64,000 bases of DNA, from assembly GCA_963850525.1 (NCBI GenBank), contig CAWKLQ010000001.1:434001-498000 (forward strand). Direction: 5' to 3'. This document shows positions 25,252 to 32,905 of the stretch, piece by piece. Position 1 is the first letter of the stretch. Every line of letters starts with the position of its first letter. The notes beneath the pieces are model-generated. The model saw nothing but the letters and a program-made list of their open reading frames with translations, was not told the DNA's origin and did not search any database. The translations under genes were made by a program, and so were the position numbers. This stretch comes from JAEMQF01 sp963850525 (GTDB lineage Bacteria > Pseudomonadota > Gammaproteobacteria > Burkholderiales > Burkholderiaceae_C).

Positions 25252-25629
25252 ATGGCCACTGCAAAGAAACTCTCTGTCAAGAAGCCCGCTGCCACGAATG
25301 TGGCGGCAAAGAAAAAGGCGGTCGCGAAGCGCCCCGCGCCGCCGAAGGTCGAACGCGCGGGCGAGGCCAAGCCCAAAGTGAAGCTGGTTCGAGACAGCTT
25401 CACGATGCCCAAAGCCGAGTACGCCGCGATCGACGCGCTCAAGCAGCGTGCCCTGAGCCTGGCCCATCCGGTGAAAAAGAGTGAGCTGCTGCGTGCCGGC
25501 ATCGGTGCCTTGAACACGATGAGCGACGTGGCCTTTCTGGCTGCGGTCACGGCCATCCCCAGCCTGAAAACAGGCCGCCCCAAAAGCGCCAAGGCGCCGG
25601 CTGCACAAGGTCCAGGCAAGCGCTCCTGA
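25252..25629 (+). CDS. Lysine/alanine-rich hypothetical protein
   Basis: A 125-residue basic protein. Residues 1-45 are a Lys/Ala/Pro-rich, histone-H1-like disordered tail (ATAKKLSVKKPAATN). Residues 46-100 look folded (RDSFTMPKAEYAAIDALKQRALSL...KKSELLRAGIGAL), resembling a ribbon-helix-helix-like arrangement without a confident match. The C-terminus is again Lys/Pro/Gly-rich. A nucleic-acid-binding role is inferred from composition only. It has GAAGGAG 6-8 bases before the ATG and an AT-rich repeated operator upstream. It sits between sixA and ppx, and converges on ppx. Confidence 0.65.
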   Translation: MATAKKLSVKKPAATNVAAKKKAVAKRPAPPKVERAGEAKPKVKLVRDSFTMPKAEYAAIDALKQRALSLAHPVKKSELLRAGIGALNTMSDVAFLAAVTAIPSLKTGRPKSAKAPAAQGPGKRS

Positions 25630-25673
25630 AACGGAGTGACGCGGATCAGGGCGACACCGCGGTTTGATTCCTG

Positions 25674-27203
25674 TCAGGCCTGCATCTCCAAGCGAAATAC
25701 ATTCGTTCGGTTCCAGAACTGCAGTTCTTCGTTGAACAGGTACAAGGCTCGCGGCTGCGCTTCAGCCCAGTTCGGCGGGAAGCGCAACACGATATCGCGG
25801 CCATTGGCGTCCAGGCGGATGGCCCCGGGATCGACTTCACCGCGCGCGTGGCATTTGATGATGGCCAGGCGCAGACACAGCGCCTGCCAGGCGAAGGCCT
25901 CTTCGACCAGCTCGGTCTCGATCTTGCGCAGACCGCCACGTTGGCCGAGCACGAACGCGGACAAGCGGCGAAGCTGGCTTTGCGAGAAACCTGCCGCGTC
26001 GACGTGCGCCAGCAAGTAAGCACTGTGGCGGTGGTGGTCGTGGTGCGACACCATCATGCCCATCTCGTGCAAGGCGCTCGCCCACAGGACTTCGCGGGTC
26101 CGCTCCACCCCGGCCCGCGGCTGGACACGCTGGTACAGCCGTTGTGCGACCTGGCTGACACGTTGCGCCTGGTGGGTGTCGACCATGAATCGGCGTTGCA
26201 GGTCGCGCACCGAAGCGTCGCGAACGTCGTGCCCGACCTGCTGCATGACGGCAGCGTGGCGGCGTTCGTCCAGGTCGAAGATCAGCCCCTGACGCAATGC
26301 GCCTTGCGTCGGCCGCAGTTCTTCGATGCCGAATTGCGACGCGAGCGTGTAAAGAATCGACACACCCCCGGCGATCACGAGTCGACGGTCATCTTTCAGG
26401 CCGGGCAGCGCGAGCTGCGCAATATTCCCGGCTTCGATGCAGCGCGTGATCAGCCAGCGCAGACCTGCGGCGGTGATGCGCCCGTCGCTCACCGCGCTCG
26501 CCGCAAGGACCTGCGACACGGCGCTGACGGTTCCCGATGAACCGAGCGCTTCTTGCCAGCGGCCTGGGGCAAATGTCTCCAGGCCTTCTTCCAGCTCAGC
26601 GCCTGCGGCGATCTGCGCGGCACGAAACGCTGCCGCGGTCAGCTCGCCATTGGGAAAGAAGTCGAGCGACAGGCCCACGCAGCCCACACCGAACGATTCG
26701 GCGTGGCGTGGGTTGCGCCCCTGGCCGAGGATCAATTCGGTGGAGCGCCCACCGATGTCCACCACCAGGCGCGGCAGGTTCGTCGTGTGCAGTCGGGCAA
26801 CTCCCTTGTAGGTCAAGCGCGCCTCTTCGCGGCCGGAGATCACTTCGACTGGGTGGCCGAGCGCCGCCTGGGCCTGCAGCAAGAAGGCGTCGCGGTTGCG
26901 CGCTTCGCGCAAGGTCTGCGTCGCGACGGCGCGAACCTGTTGGGGGATGAAGCCGTTCAGGCGATTCGCGAAGCGGGTCAGGCAATCCAAGCCGCGCTGC
27001 GCGGCCTGGGGCGTGAGCATGCCGTTGGTGTCGAGCCCCGCGCCCAGACGCACCGTTTCTTTGAGGTAGTCGACGCGTCGATAGCGCCCCTGGATCAACT
27101 GGCCGATCTCGAGCCGGAAGCTGTTCGACCCCAGGTCAATTCCCACGAGCTGCCCGGGCCAGCGTGAATCCTTGTCGATCTCGGCAATCGTTGCGTCAGG
27201 CAT
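25674..27203 (-). CDS. ppx: Exopolyphosphatase, Ppx/GppA family
   Basis: A 509-residue enzyme of the Ppx/GppA family that removes terminal phosphate from polyphosphate (or pppGpp). The ASKHA-type N-terminal domain has GIDLGSNSFRLEIG and VVDIGGRSTELILG. The catalytic-Glu segment is near ISGREEARLTYKG. The C-terminal third (ASALHEMGMMVSHHDHHRHSAYLLAHVD) is the HD-like domain of longer Ppx proteins. With ppk and sixA just 1 kb away this forms a polyphosphate synthesis and breakdown neighbourhood. The ATG at 27203 has no ribosome binding site but has GACAAT 7 nt upstream. Confidence 0.93.
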   Translation of the reverse strand: MPDATIAEIDKDSRWPGQLVGIDLGSNSFRLEIGQLIQGRYRRVDYLKETVRLGAGLDTNGMLTPQAAQRGLDCLTRFANRLNGFIPQQVRAVATQTLREARNRDAFLLQAQAALGHPVEVISGREEARLTYKGVARLHTTNLPRLVVDIGGRSTELILGQGRNPRHAESFGVGCVGLSLDFFPNGELTAAAFRAAQIAAGAELEEGLETFAPGRWQEALGSSGTVSAVSQVLAASAVSDGRITAAGLRWLITRCIEAGNIAQLALPGLKDDRRLVIAGGVSILYTLASQFGIEELRPTQGALRQGLIFDLDERRHAAVMQQVGHDVRDASVRDLQRRFMVDTHQAQRVSQVAQRLYQRVQPRAGVERTREVLWASALHEMGMMVSHHDHHRHSAYLLAHVDAAGFSQSQLRRLSAFVLGQRGGLRKIETELVEEAFAWQALCLRLAIIKCHARGEVDPGAIRLDANGRDIVLRFPPNWAEAQPRALYLFNEELQFWNRTNVFRLEMQA

Positions 27204-27210
27204 GGGCGCG

Positions 27211-27216
27211 ATTGTC
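27211..27216 (-). promoter_or_regulatory. -10-like element of ppx
   Basis: On the minus strand GACAAT ends 7 nt before the ppx ATG, with no purine-rich ribosome binding site. Confidence 0.4.
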
Positions 27217-27303
27217 AGGGCAATCCTCAGGGTTTCTCGCGGTCCGCGATGCGGCAATCATGTTCATAGAATGAGGCTCTTCACGCGACTCGCGAGTCTT
27301 GCC

Positions 27304-28176
27304 ATGCTTCAGAGCGAATTCGACAGCCTGACCCCGACACGCGCTTTCAGCCGGCGCGATTTTGTGCGCACGAGCGTAGGCAGCGGCTTTGCCGCCGCAG
27401 TGCTGCCCGTGACGGCGCAAACGATCCGCACCGACAGCGCCGGCTTGACCGTGGGCGAGGTGACGATCATGGTGGGCGACTTCAAGATGCCGGCGTATCG
27501 CGCCATGCCTGAGGGCAAGAGCAACTTGCCCGTCGTGCTCGTGATCTCGGAGATCTTCGGCGTGCACGAGCACATCGCCGACGTCGCGCGGCGCTTTGCC
27601 AAGCGCGGCTATCTCGCGATCGCCCCCGAAATGTTCGTGCGTCAGGGCGACGCGCAAAGCTACGGCGAAATCGCCAAGCTCGTGTCCGAGGTCATCGCCA
27701 AGGTGCCCGACGCCCAAGTGATGGGCGACCTCGACGCGTGCGTCGCCTGGGCCAAGGCGAACGGCGGCAATGCGTCCAGACTCGCCGTGACCGGCTTTTG
27801 CTGGGGCGGGCGCATCACGTGGCTCTACAGCGCGCACAACTCAGGCGTGAAGGCCGGCGTCGCCTGGTACGGGCGTCTGGTTGGTGCCGGCTCCACGCTC
27901 ACGCCCAAGCAACCGGTGGACCTGGCGGCCAGCTTGAACGGGCCTGTGCTCGGCCTCTACGGCGGGCAGGACAGCGGCATTCCGCTGGACACCGTGGAGA
28001 AGATGAAATCGGCGTTGGCCGCGGGAAGCGCGGCGGCGAAGCGCTCGGAGTTCGTGGTCTACGCGGATGCGCCACACGCGTTTCACGCGGACTACCGCCC
28101 GAGTTTTCGCAAAGACGCTGCGGAAGACGGCTGGAAGCGCTGCGTCGCGTGGTTCGAGGCGAACGGCGTCGCTTGA
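27304..28176 (+). CDS. Dienelactone hydrolase family protein, Tat signal
   Basis: A 290-residue alpha/beta hydrolase. A twin-arginine signal (SRRDFVRTSVGSGFAAAVLPVTA) leads into the hydrolase domain. The dienelactone hydrolase triad can be read as Cys in VTGFCWGGR, Asp in GGQDSGIP and His in YADAPHAFHADY. The conserved ISEIFGVHEHI, with its Glu, is also present. The enzyme probably acts in the periplasm on a small ester or lactone. An upstream ATG at 27271 would add 11 residues but overlaps a TAGAAT hexamer (27267-27272), so 27304 is preferred. Confidence 0.82.
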   Translation: MLQSEFDSLTPTRAFSRRDFVRTSVGSGFAAAVLPVTAQTIRTDSAGLTVGEVTIMVGDFKMPAYRAMPEGKSNLPVVLVISEIFGVHEHIADVARRFAKRGYLAIAPEMFVRQGDAQSYGEIAKLVSEVIAKVPDAQVMGDLDACVAWAKANGGNASRLAVTGFCWGGRITWLYSAHNSGVKAGVAWYGRLVGAGSTLTPKQPVDLAASLNGPVLGLYGGQDSGIPLDTVEKMKSALAAGSAAAKRSEFVVYADAPHAFHADYRPSFRKDAAEDGWKRCVAWFEANGVA

Positions 28177-28247
28177 CTTTCTTGCTCCTGCGTGCCGGCC
28201 GCGACGCCGTCAAGGCTCGCGGCCCTTTGTTTTTTTAGCCCCCGACC

Positions 28248-29024
28248 ATGACCCTGCTGTACATCGTGATTGCGACGTTCGCCGGAGGCGTGCTGTCGGT
28301 GCTGATTTCGGCGGCGCTGACCGTCAGCGTGCTGGGCCGCGTGGTGCGCCATCTCGTGAGTCTGTCCACTGGCGTCCTGCTCGGCACCGCGCTGCTCGAC
28401 ATCCTTCCCGAGGCCTTCGAGAGCACGGCGAGTGCGCAGCACCTGTTCCTGACGCTGCTCGCGGGCCTGCTGTTCTTCTTTCTGCTCGAAAAGGCAGAGC
28501 TCTACCGGCACGGCCACCATCACGAAGGCGACGATCACCATCACCACCACGGCTTCGACGAAGGTCAGGCCGGGCGCGGCGGCTGGAGCGTATTGCTCGG
28601 CGACAGCATCCACAATTTCACCGACGGCGTGATCATCGCCGCGGCCTTCCTCGCCGACACCCGGCTGGGCGTGGTCACGTCACTGGCGATCGTCGCGCAC
28701 GAAATCCCTCAAGAGGTTGGCGACTACATCGTCTTGCTCAACGCGGGCCTGTCGCGCACCCGGGCGCTGGTTTACAACGCGATCTCCGGGTTGTCAGCGG
28801 TTGTCGGCGGCGTGTTGGGCTATTTTCTCGTCGGTCCATGGACCGAGATGTTTCCCTACCTGCTTGTCATCGCTGCGAGCAGTTTCATCTACGTCGCCGT
28901 GGCGGACCTGATTCCGCAGCTTCAGCATCGTCTGTCGCTGCGCGAAACGTTGTGGCAGCTGGCTTGGCTGGGGTTTGGCCTCGGCCTGATCGCGCTCGTC
29001 ACGAGCCAGGCGCACGGGCACTGA
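28248..29024 (+). CDS. ZIP family divalent metal transporter
   Basis: A 258-residue inner-membrane protein with about eight hydrophobic helices. Between helices III and IV is a His-rich loop (GHHHEGDDHHHHHG). The metal-binding helix motifs HNFTDGVI (helix IV) and HEIPQEVGD (helix V) are those of ZIP carriers such as ZupT. It most likely imports Zn(II), possibly other divalent ions. It follows the hydrolase gene by 71 bp on the same strand and converges on the Usp gene. Confidence 0.9.
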   Translation: MTLLYIVIATFAGGVLSVLISAALTVSVLGRVVRHLVSLSTGVLLGTALLDILPEAFESTASAQHLFLTLLAGLLFFFLLEKAELYRHGHHHEGDDHHHHHGFDEGQAGRGGWSVLLGDSIHNFTDGVIIAAAFLADTRLGVVTSLAIVAHEIPQEVGDYIVLLNAGLSRTRALVYNAISGLSAVVGGVLGYFLVGPWTEMFPYLLVIAASSFIYVAVADLIPQLQHRLSLRETLWQLAWLGFGLGLIALVTSQAHGH

Positions 29025-29035
29025 GGACGCAGGAC

Positions 29036-29470
29036 TCAACGCACCACAAGCACCGGTATCGTCGAGTGGGTCAGTACCTTTTGCGTTTCGCTGCCGAGCA
29101 ACAGCGCGACCATGCCGCGCCTGCCGTGCGAGGCCATGACGAGCAGATCGCAGTCCATTCGGGTGGCGTGGTCGATGATCGCCTCCCAGGGGTGCAATGC
29201 CTCCACGGTATGGCCTTGACAGCTCAGCCCGACGGCAGCGCACGCTTCGCTGACCGCCTTGACGCGCGCCACGGCGATGCGCTCCTGGGCGTCGAAGAAC
29301 TCCTGCGGCGGCGTGGGCTGCATCTCGGAAATCGCGCTGTACGGGAACGGCTCCTTGACGCTGATCGTGTAGACCGCTGCGCCGAGCGCTTTGGCCATCG
29401 TGATCGCGGTGTTGACGGCCTTTTCCGTGATGTCGGATCCGTCGGTGGGGACCAGGATGCGTTTGAACAT
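29036..29470 (-). CDS. Universal stress protein (UspA family)
   Basis: A 144-residue Usp-domain protein. It starts MFKRILVPTDGSDITEKAV and ends with the ATP-binding signature G-R-R-G-M followed by LLLGSETQKVLTHSTIPVLVVR (the G2xG9xGS-type pattern), so it should bind nucleotide. Such proteins are induced by stress; the specific role is unknown. The ATG at 29470 is supported by AAGGAG at good spacing. Confidence 0.9.
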   Translation of the reverse strand: MFKRILVPTDGSDITEKAVNTAITMAKALGAAVYTISVKEPFPYSAISEMQPTPPQEFFDAQERIAVARVKAVSEACAAVGLSCQGHTVEALHPWEAIIDHATRMDCDLLVMASHGRRGMVALLLGSETQKVLTHSTIPVLVVR

Positions 29471-29551
29471 GAGCGGCTCCTTGGAAGTGGCAGAAGTATG
29501 GCTCGCTAAGCTAGGCTTCTGTTTGATCCGCGTCAAGCCCTCCGGTGTCCT

Positions 29552-30397
29552 TCAGCCTCGCGCGATAGGGCGTGTGGGGTCGGACGACCACTCGCTCCAG
29601 GACCCGGGGTAGAGCGCCGAGCCCGACAGGCCGGCGACCTCCATGGCGAGCAGGTTGTGGCATGCCGTGACGCCCGAGCCGCAACTGTGGACCACTCCCT
29701 GCGGCCCTTGTTCGCCCACCAGCGCGGCGAATTCTTCGCGCAGTCGATCGGCAGGCTTGAAGCGTCCACCCGCGTCGAGGTTGTCCTTGAAGAAGCGGTT
29801 CAAGGCGCCGGGAATGTGCCCGGCCTGCGTGTCCAGCGGTTCGACTTCGCCGCGGAATCGCTCGGGCGCCCGGGCGTCGATCAGGCGCACGCTGCCGAGT
29901 GAGGCGGCAAGGGCAGCCGCGTCTCGCGATTCGACGAGTGCAGGGCGATCCGGGTAGGGCGGGGCACTGCCCGGCGTCACGGCGTCGGTGCTCAGCGCGC
30001 CTCCCGCAGCGAGCCACGCGGCGATGCCGCCGTCAAGCACGGCGACCTCGGCGTGCCCCATCCAGCGCAGCATCCACCAGGCGCGCGCAGCGTACACGCC
30101 GCCCTGCGCATCCAGGGTGACGACGCGGCTCAGCGCGGTGATTCCGGCGCGCCCGAGCGTGCGCGCAAAGGCGTCACGCTCAGGCAGCGGGTGGCGGCCG
30201 TTGCGCCCGGTCTTGGCGCGCGACAGGTCGGTATCGAGATGCCAATAGATGGCGCCTGGGAGATGGCCGGAACGCCAGGCGTTGCGCCCCCCCTCGACGT
30301 CCGCCAGATCGAAGCGCACGTCGATCAAGGTCACTGATTCGCCAGCGTGCTGCAGCGCCAGAACGTGCTCGGCCGAGATGAGGGGCTGGGTGAACAT
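29552..30397 (-). CDS. Sulfurtransferase, tandem rhodanese domains (mercaptopyruvate type)
   Basis: A 281-residue protein with two rhodanese domains (about 8-125, 150-275). The active-site loop in the second domain is HSCGSGVTACHN. CGSGVT is the pattern of 3-mercaptopyruvate sulfurtransferase rather than thiosulfate sulfurtransferase (CRKGVT). The first domain lacks an equivalent Cys. It transfers sulfur from mercaptopyruvate to a thiophilic acceptor. It sits 21 bp downstream of the Rieske oxygenase gene on the same strand, so the two are probably co-transcribed. Confidence 0.88.
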   Translation of the reverse strand: MFTQPLISAEHVLALQHAGESVTLIDVRFDLADVEGGRNAWRSGHLPGAIYWHLDTDLSRAKTGRNGRHPLPERDAFARTLGRAGITALSRVVTLDAQGGVYAARAWWMLRWMGHAEVAVLDGGIAAWLAAGGALSTDAVTPGSAPPYPDRPALVESRDAAALAASLGSVRLIDARAPERFRGEVEPLDTQAGHIPGALNRFFKDNLDAGGRFKPADRLREEFAALVGEQGPQGVVHSCGSGVTACHNLLAMEVAGLSGSALYPGSWSEWSSDPTRPIARG

Positions 30398-30418
30398 AAT
30401 GCGATGCGCGGCAAGGCC

Positions 30419-31555
30419 TCAGGTGGGCGCGACCGCCATGGCTTGCCGGTACCACTCGTGAAACTGCTGCATGCCGTCTTCCATCGGGCTTTGGTAGGGG
30501 CCGTACTCGTCGTCGCCGCGCGCCAGCAACGCGGCGCGCCCGGCGTCCATGCGCAACGCGATCTGATCGTCTTCGAAGCAGGTTTCCATGTAGGCCGCCT
30601 GCTGGGCTTCAACGAACTCGCGTTCGAAAGCGCAAATATCTTCAGGGTAGTAGAACTCGACGACGTTGAGCGTCTTGCGCGGCCCGGTGGCGAACAGGCT
30701 GGAGACGACCAGCACGTGCGGGTACCACTCGACCATGAGCGTCGGGTAGTAGGTCAGCCACACGGCACCTTGGCGCGGCGTGCGGCCATCGGAGTAGCCG
30801 AGCACGACGTCGTGCCACTTCTTGTACACGTCCGAACCGGGCCGGCCCAGCACCTTGCCTCCCGGCGTGGCGATGCCCACCGTCTGCACCGAATAGTCGG
30901 CGCCCATCTCCCAGCGCAAATCGTCGCACGTGACGAAGTTGCCCAGCCCGGGGTGGAACGGGCCGACGTGATAGTCCTCGAGATAGACCTCGATGAAAGT
31001 CTTCCAGTTGTAGTCGCACTCGTGCAGATGCACGCGGTCGAGCACGTAGCCGGTGAAGTCCAGGTCGGCCTTCGGGCCCAGACTCGCGAGTTCGCGCGCT
31101 ACGTCGCGCGGGCCGGCTTCGAAGAGCAGGCCGTTCCAGCGTTGCAACGGGTAGTTGTTCAGATTCAGGCACGGGTCGTCCGGAAAGTGCGGCGCCGCGA
31201 TGAGCTGGCCGTGAGGCGAGTAGGTCCAGCGGTGCAGAGGGCAGACGATCGTGTTTCCGGCGGGCGCGGTGCTTCCCCGGCCGCGCAGCATCACCGCTTG
31301 CCGATGCCGGCACACGTTGGAAATGAGTTCCACACCCTGGGGGGTGTGCACCAGCACCCGGCCTTCACCTTCCTGCGGCAGCGCGTGGAAGTCGCCGAGT
31401 TGCGGAACGCTCAACTCGTGGCCGACGTAGCGTGGCGCCCGGTTCAGGATGCGCTCGCGCTCGCGCTCGAACTGGGCGGCGTCGAAGTAGCTCGATACGC
31501 TGAGTTGCGAATGGATTCGATCCGCAGCGCACAGGCCAATGCTCAGGTCGGACAT
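30419..31555 (-). CDS. Aromatic ring-hydroxylating oxygenase alpha subunit-like (Rieske)
   Basis: A 378-residue Rieske non-heme iron oxygenase. The 2Fe-2S ligands are CRHRQ and, after 17 residues, CPLHRW. The mononuclear iron site is in IEVYLEDYHVGPFHPG with the D-x2-H-x4-H arrangement. The C-terminal catalytic START-like domain continues with WYPHVLVV. No ferredoxin, reductase or beta subunit gene is nearby, as with RHO-family demethylases and choline/carnitine-type oxygenases. The substrate is unknown. It diverges from xseB. Confidence 0.85.
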   Translation of the reverse strand: MSDLSIGLCAADRIHSQLSVSSYFDAAQFERERERILNRAPRYVGHELSVPQLGDFHALPQEGEGRVLVHTPQGVELISNVCRHRQAVMLRGRGSTAPAGNTIVCPLHRWTYSPHGQLIAAPHFPDDPCLNLNNYPLQRWNGLLFEAGPRDVARELASLGPKADLDFTGYVLDRVHLHECDYNWKTFIEVYLEDYHVGPFHPGLGNFVTCDDLRWEMGADYSVQTVGIATPGGKVLGRPGSDVYKKWHDVVLGYSDGRTPRQGAVWLTYYPTLMVEWYPHVLVVSSLFATGPRKTLNVVEFYYPEDICAFEREFVEAQQAAYMETCFEDDQIALRMDAGRAALLARGDDEYGPYQSPMEDGMQQFHEWYRQAMAVAPT

Positions 31556-31747
31556 GTCTGGAGAGGGCCTCAGGGAAAACTTCGAACAGCCAATGGGGAT
31601 CGGGCCTGGCTGGGGCACGTGCAGGGTCGCGGATTCTAAACGGCGGGGCGCACGCGCGCTGCGCTCGCAAACCCGGCAGCTCTGGCAACTGCGCACGCGT
31701 CTGCCCGCCCCAGGGCCACACCGACGATTGAAATGCCCTTCGCTGAC

Positions 31748-31753
31748 TACAAT
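31748..31753 (+). promoter_or_regulatory. Possible -10 element of the xseB-ispA-dxs-folE2 operon
   Basis: TACAAT lies 16 nt before the xseB ATG. It is the best sigma-70-like hexamer in the gap between the Rieske gene and xseB. Confidence 0.4.
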
Positions 31754-31769
31754 CGGCCAGGACATCCGC

Positions 31770-32012
31770 ATGCCAAAAACGACTGCACCCCCAAGCTCGG
31801 CTCACGCCGAGTTGAGCTATGAAGACGCGCTTGCCGAGCTGGAGCGCTTGGTCGCGTCGATGGAGGGTGGCCAGTTGCCGCTGGATCGATTGATTCAGGC
31901 CTATCAGCGCGGCGCCGAGCTGCTGCAGACGTGTCGTGCGCGCCTGGACGCCGTCGAGTCCCAGGTGAAGGTTCTCGAGGAGGGTCGACTCAAGCCCTGG
32001 GTCGGAACATGA
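31770..32012 (+). CDS. xseB: Exodeoxyribonuclease VII small subunit
   Basis: An 80-residue protein that associates with XseA to degrade single-stranded DNA. The core LSYEDALAELERLVASMEGGQLPLDRLIQAYQRG (two helices) is the XseB signature. XseA is not in the window. The TGA stop overlaps the ispA ATG (ATGA), so translation is coupled. xseB-ispA-dxs is a conserved order in proteobacteria. Confidence 0.93.
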   Translation: MPKTTAPPSSAHAELSYEDALAELERLVASMEGGQLPLDRLIQAYQRGAELLQTCRARLDAVESQVKVLEEGRLKPWVGT

Positions 32013-32896
32013 ATCAGGGCGAGTTCGAGCTGTGGATGAAGGCCGAGTTGCGCGCCGTCGAAGACGCGTTGCTCGCGTGGGTACCCGTCGACGCGCCCGC
32101 GGGCCTGGGTCGGGCGATGCGCTACGGCGTGCTCGACGGCGGCAAGCGCTTGCGCCCGCTGTTGGTGTTGGCCGCAAGTCAAGCCGTGGGCGGGCTGCGC
32201 GGCGCGGCCCTTCGCGCTGGCTGTGCCGTTGAATTGATTCACGCCTATTCGCTGATTCACGACGACATGCCCTGCATGGACAATGACGTGTTGCGTCGCG
32301 GCAAGCCCACCGTGCACGTGCAATTCGGCGAGGCGCAGGCGATGCTTGCCGGCGACGCCATGCAGGCCCTGGCGTTTGAAGTCCTGACTCCCGACGTCGG
32401 CATGCCGGCGGCGCTGCAGGCGCGTTTGTGCAGCCTGCTGGCGCGCGCTGCGGGTCACGCCGGCATGGCCGGCGGCCAGGCAATTGACCTGGCAAGCATC
32501 GGCGTGACGCTCGACGAGCCGGTGTTGCGCGACATGCATCGCCGCAAGACCGGCGCGCTGTTGCGTGCAAGCGTGCTCATGGGCGCGGCGTGCGGCACCC
32601 CGAGCCCCTCGGCATACGCCGCACTGGAAATCTACGGTGAGGCGCTGGGGCTGGCGTTTCAGGTCGTTGACGACATCCTCGACGTCACGCAGGCGTCGGC
32701 CACGCTGGGGAAGACGGCCGGCAAGGATATCGACAACAACAAGCCCACTTACGTCAGCGTTCTCGGCCTCGACGCAGCGCGGCGCCACGCCGACGATTTG
32801 CGCGACCAGGCTCAGGCGGCATTGGTGCGCAGTGGCCTGCCCGACGCGGCATGGCTCAGCGTGCTGGCAGACAAAGTGGTCGAGCGGGACAGTTAG
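32009..32896 (+). CDS. ispA: Polyprenyl (farnesyl/geranylgeranyl) diphosphate synthase
   Basis: A 295-residue trans-isoprenyl diphosphate synthase condensing IPP with DMAPP or GPP, chiefly to farnesyl diphosphate. The first Asp-rich motif is LIHDDMPCMDND, the second is VVDDILD, and GGKRLRPLL is the IPP-binding segment. Product length is inferred from family context. It is coupled to xseB by ATGA and followed by dxs after 9 bp, so the pathway's first enzyme and its chain-extending enzyme are made together. Confidence 0.94.
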   Translation: MNQGEFELWMKAELRAVEDALLAWVPVDAPAGLGRAMRYGVLDGGKRLRPLLVLAASQAVGGLRGAALRAGCAVELIHAYSLIHDDMPCMDNDVLRRGKPTVHVQFGEAQAMLAGDAMQALAFEVLTPDVGMPAALQARLCSLLARAAGHAGMAGGQAIDLASIGVTLDEPVLRDMHRRKTGALLRASVLMGAACGTPSPSAYAALEIYGEALGLAFQVVDDILDVTQASATLGKTAGKDIDNNKPTYVSVLGLDAARRHADDLRDQAQAALVRSGLPDAAWLSVLADKVVERDS

Positions 32897-32905
32897 GATG
32901 CCGGC

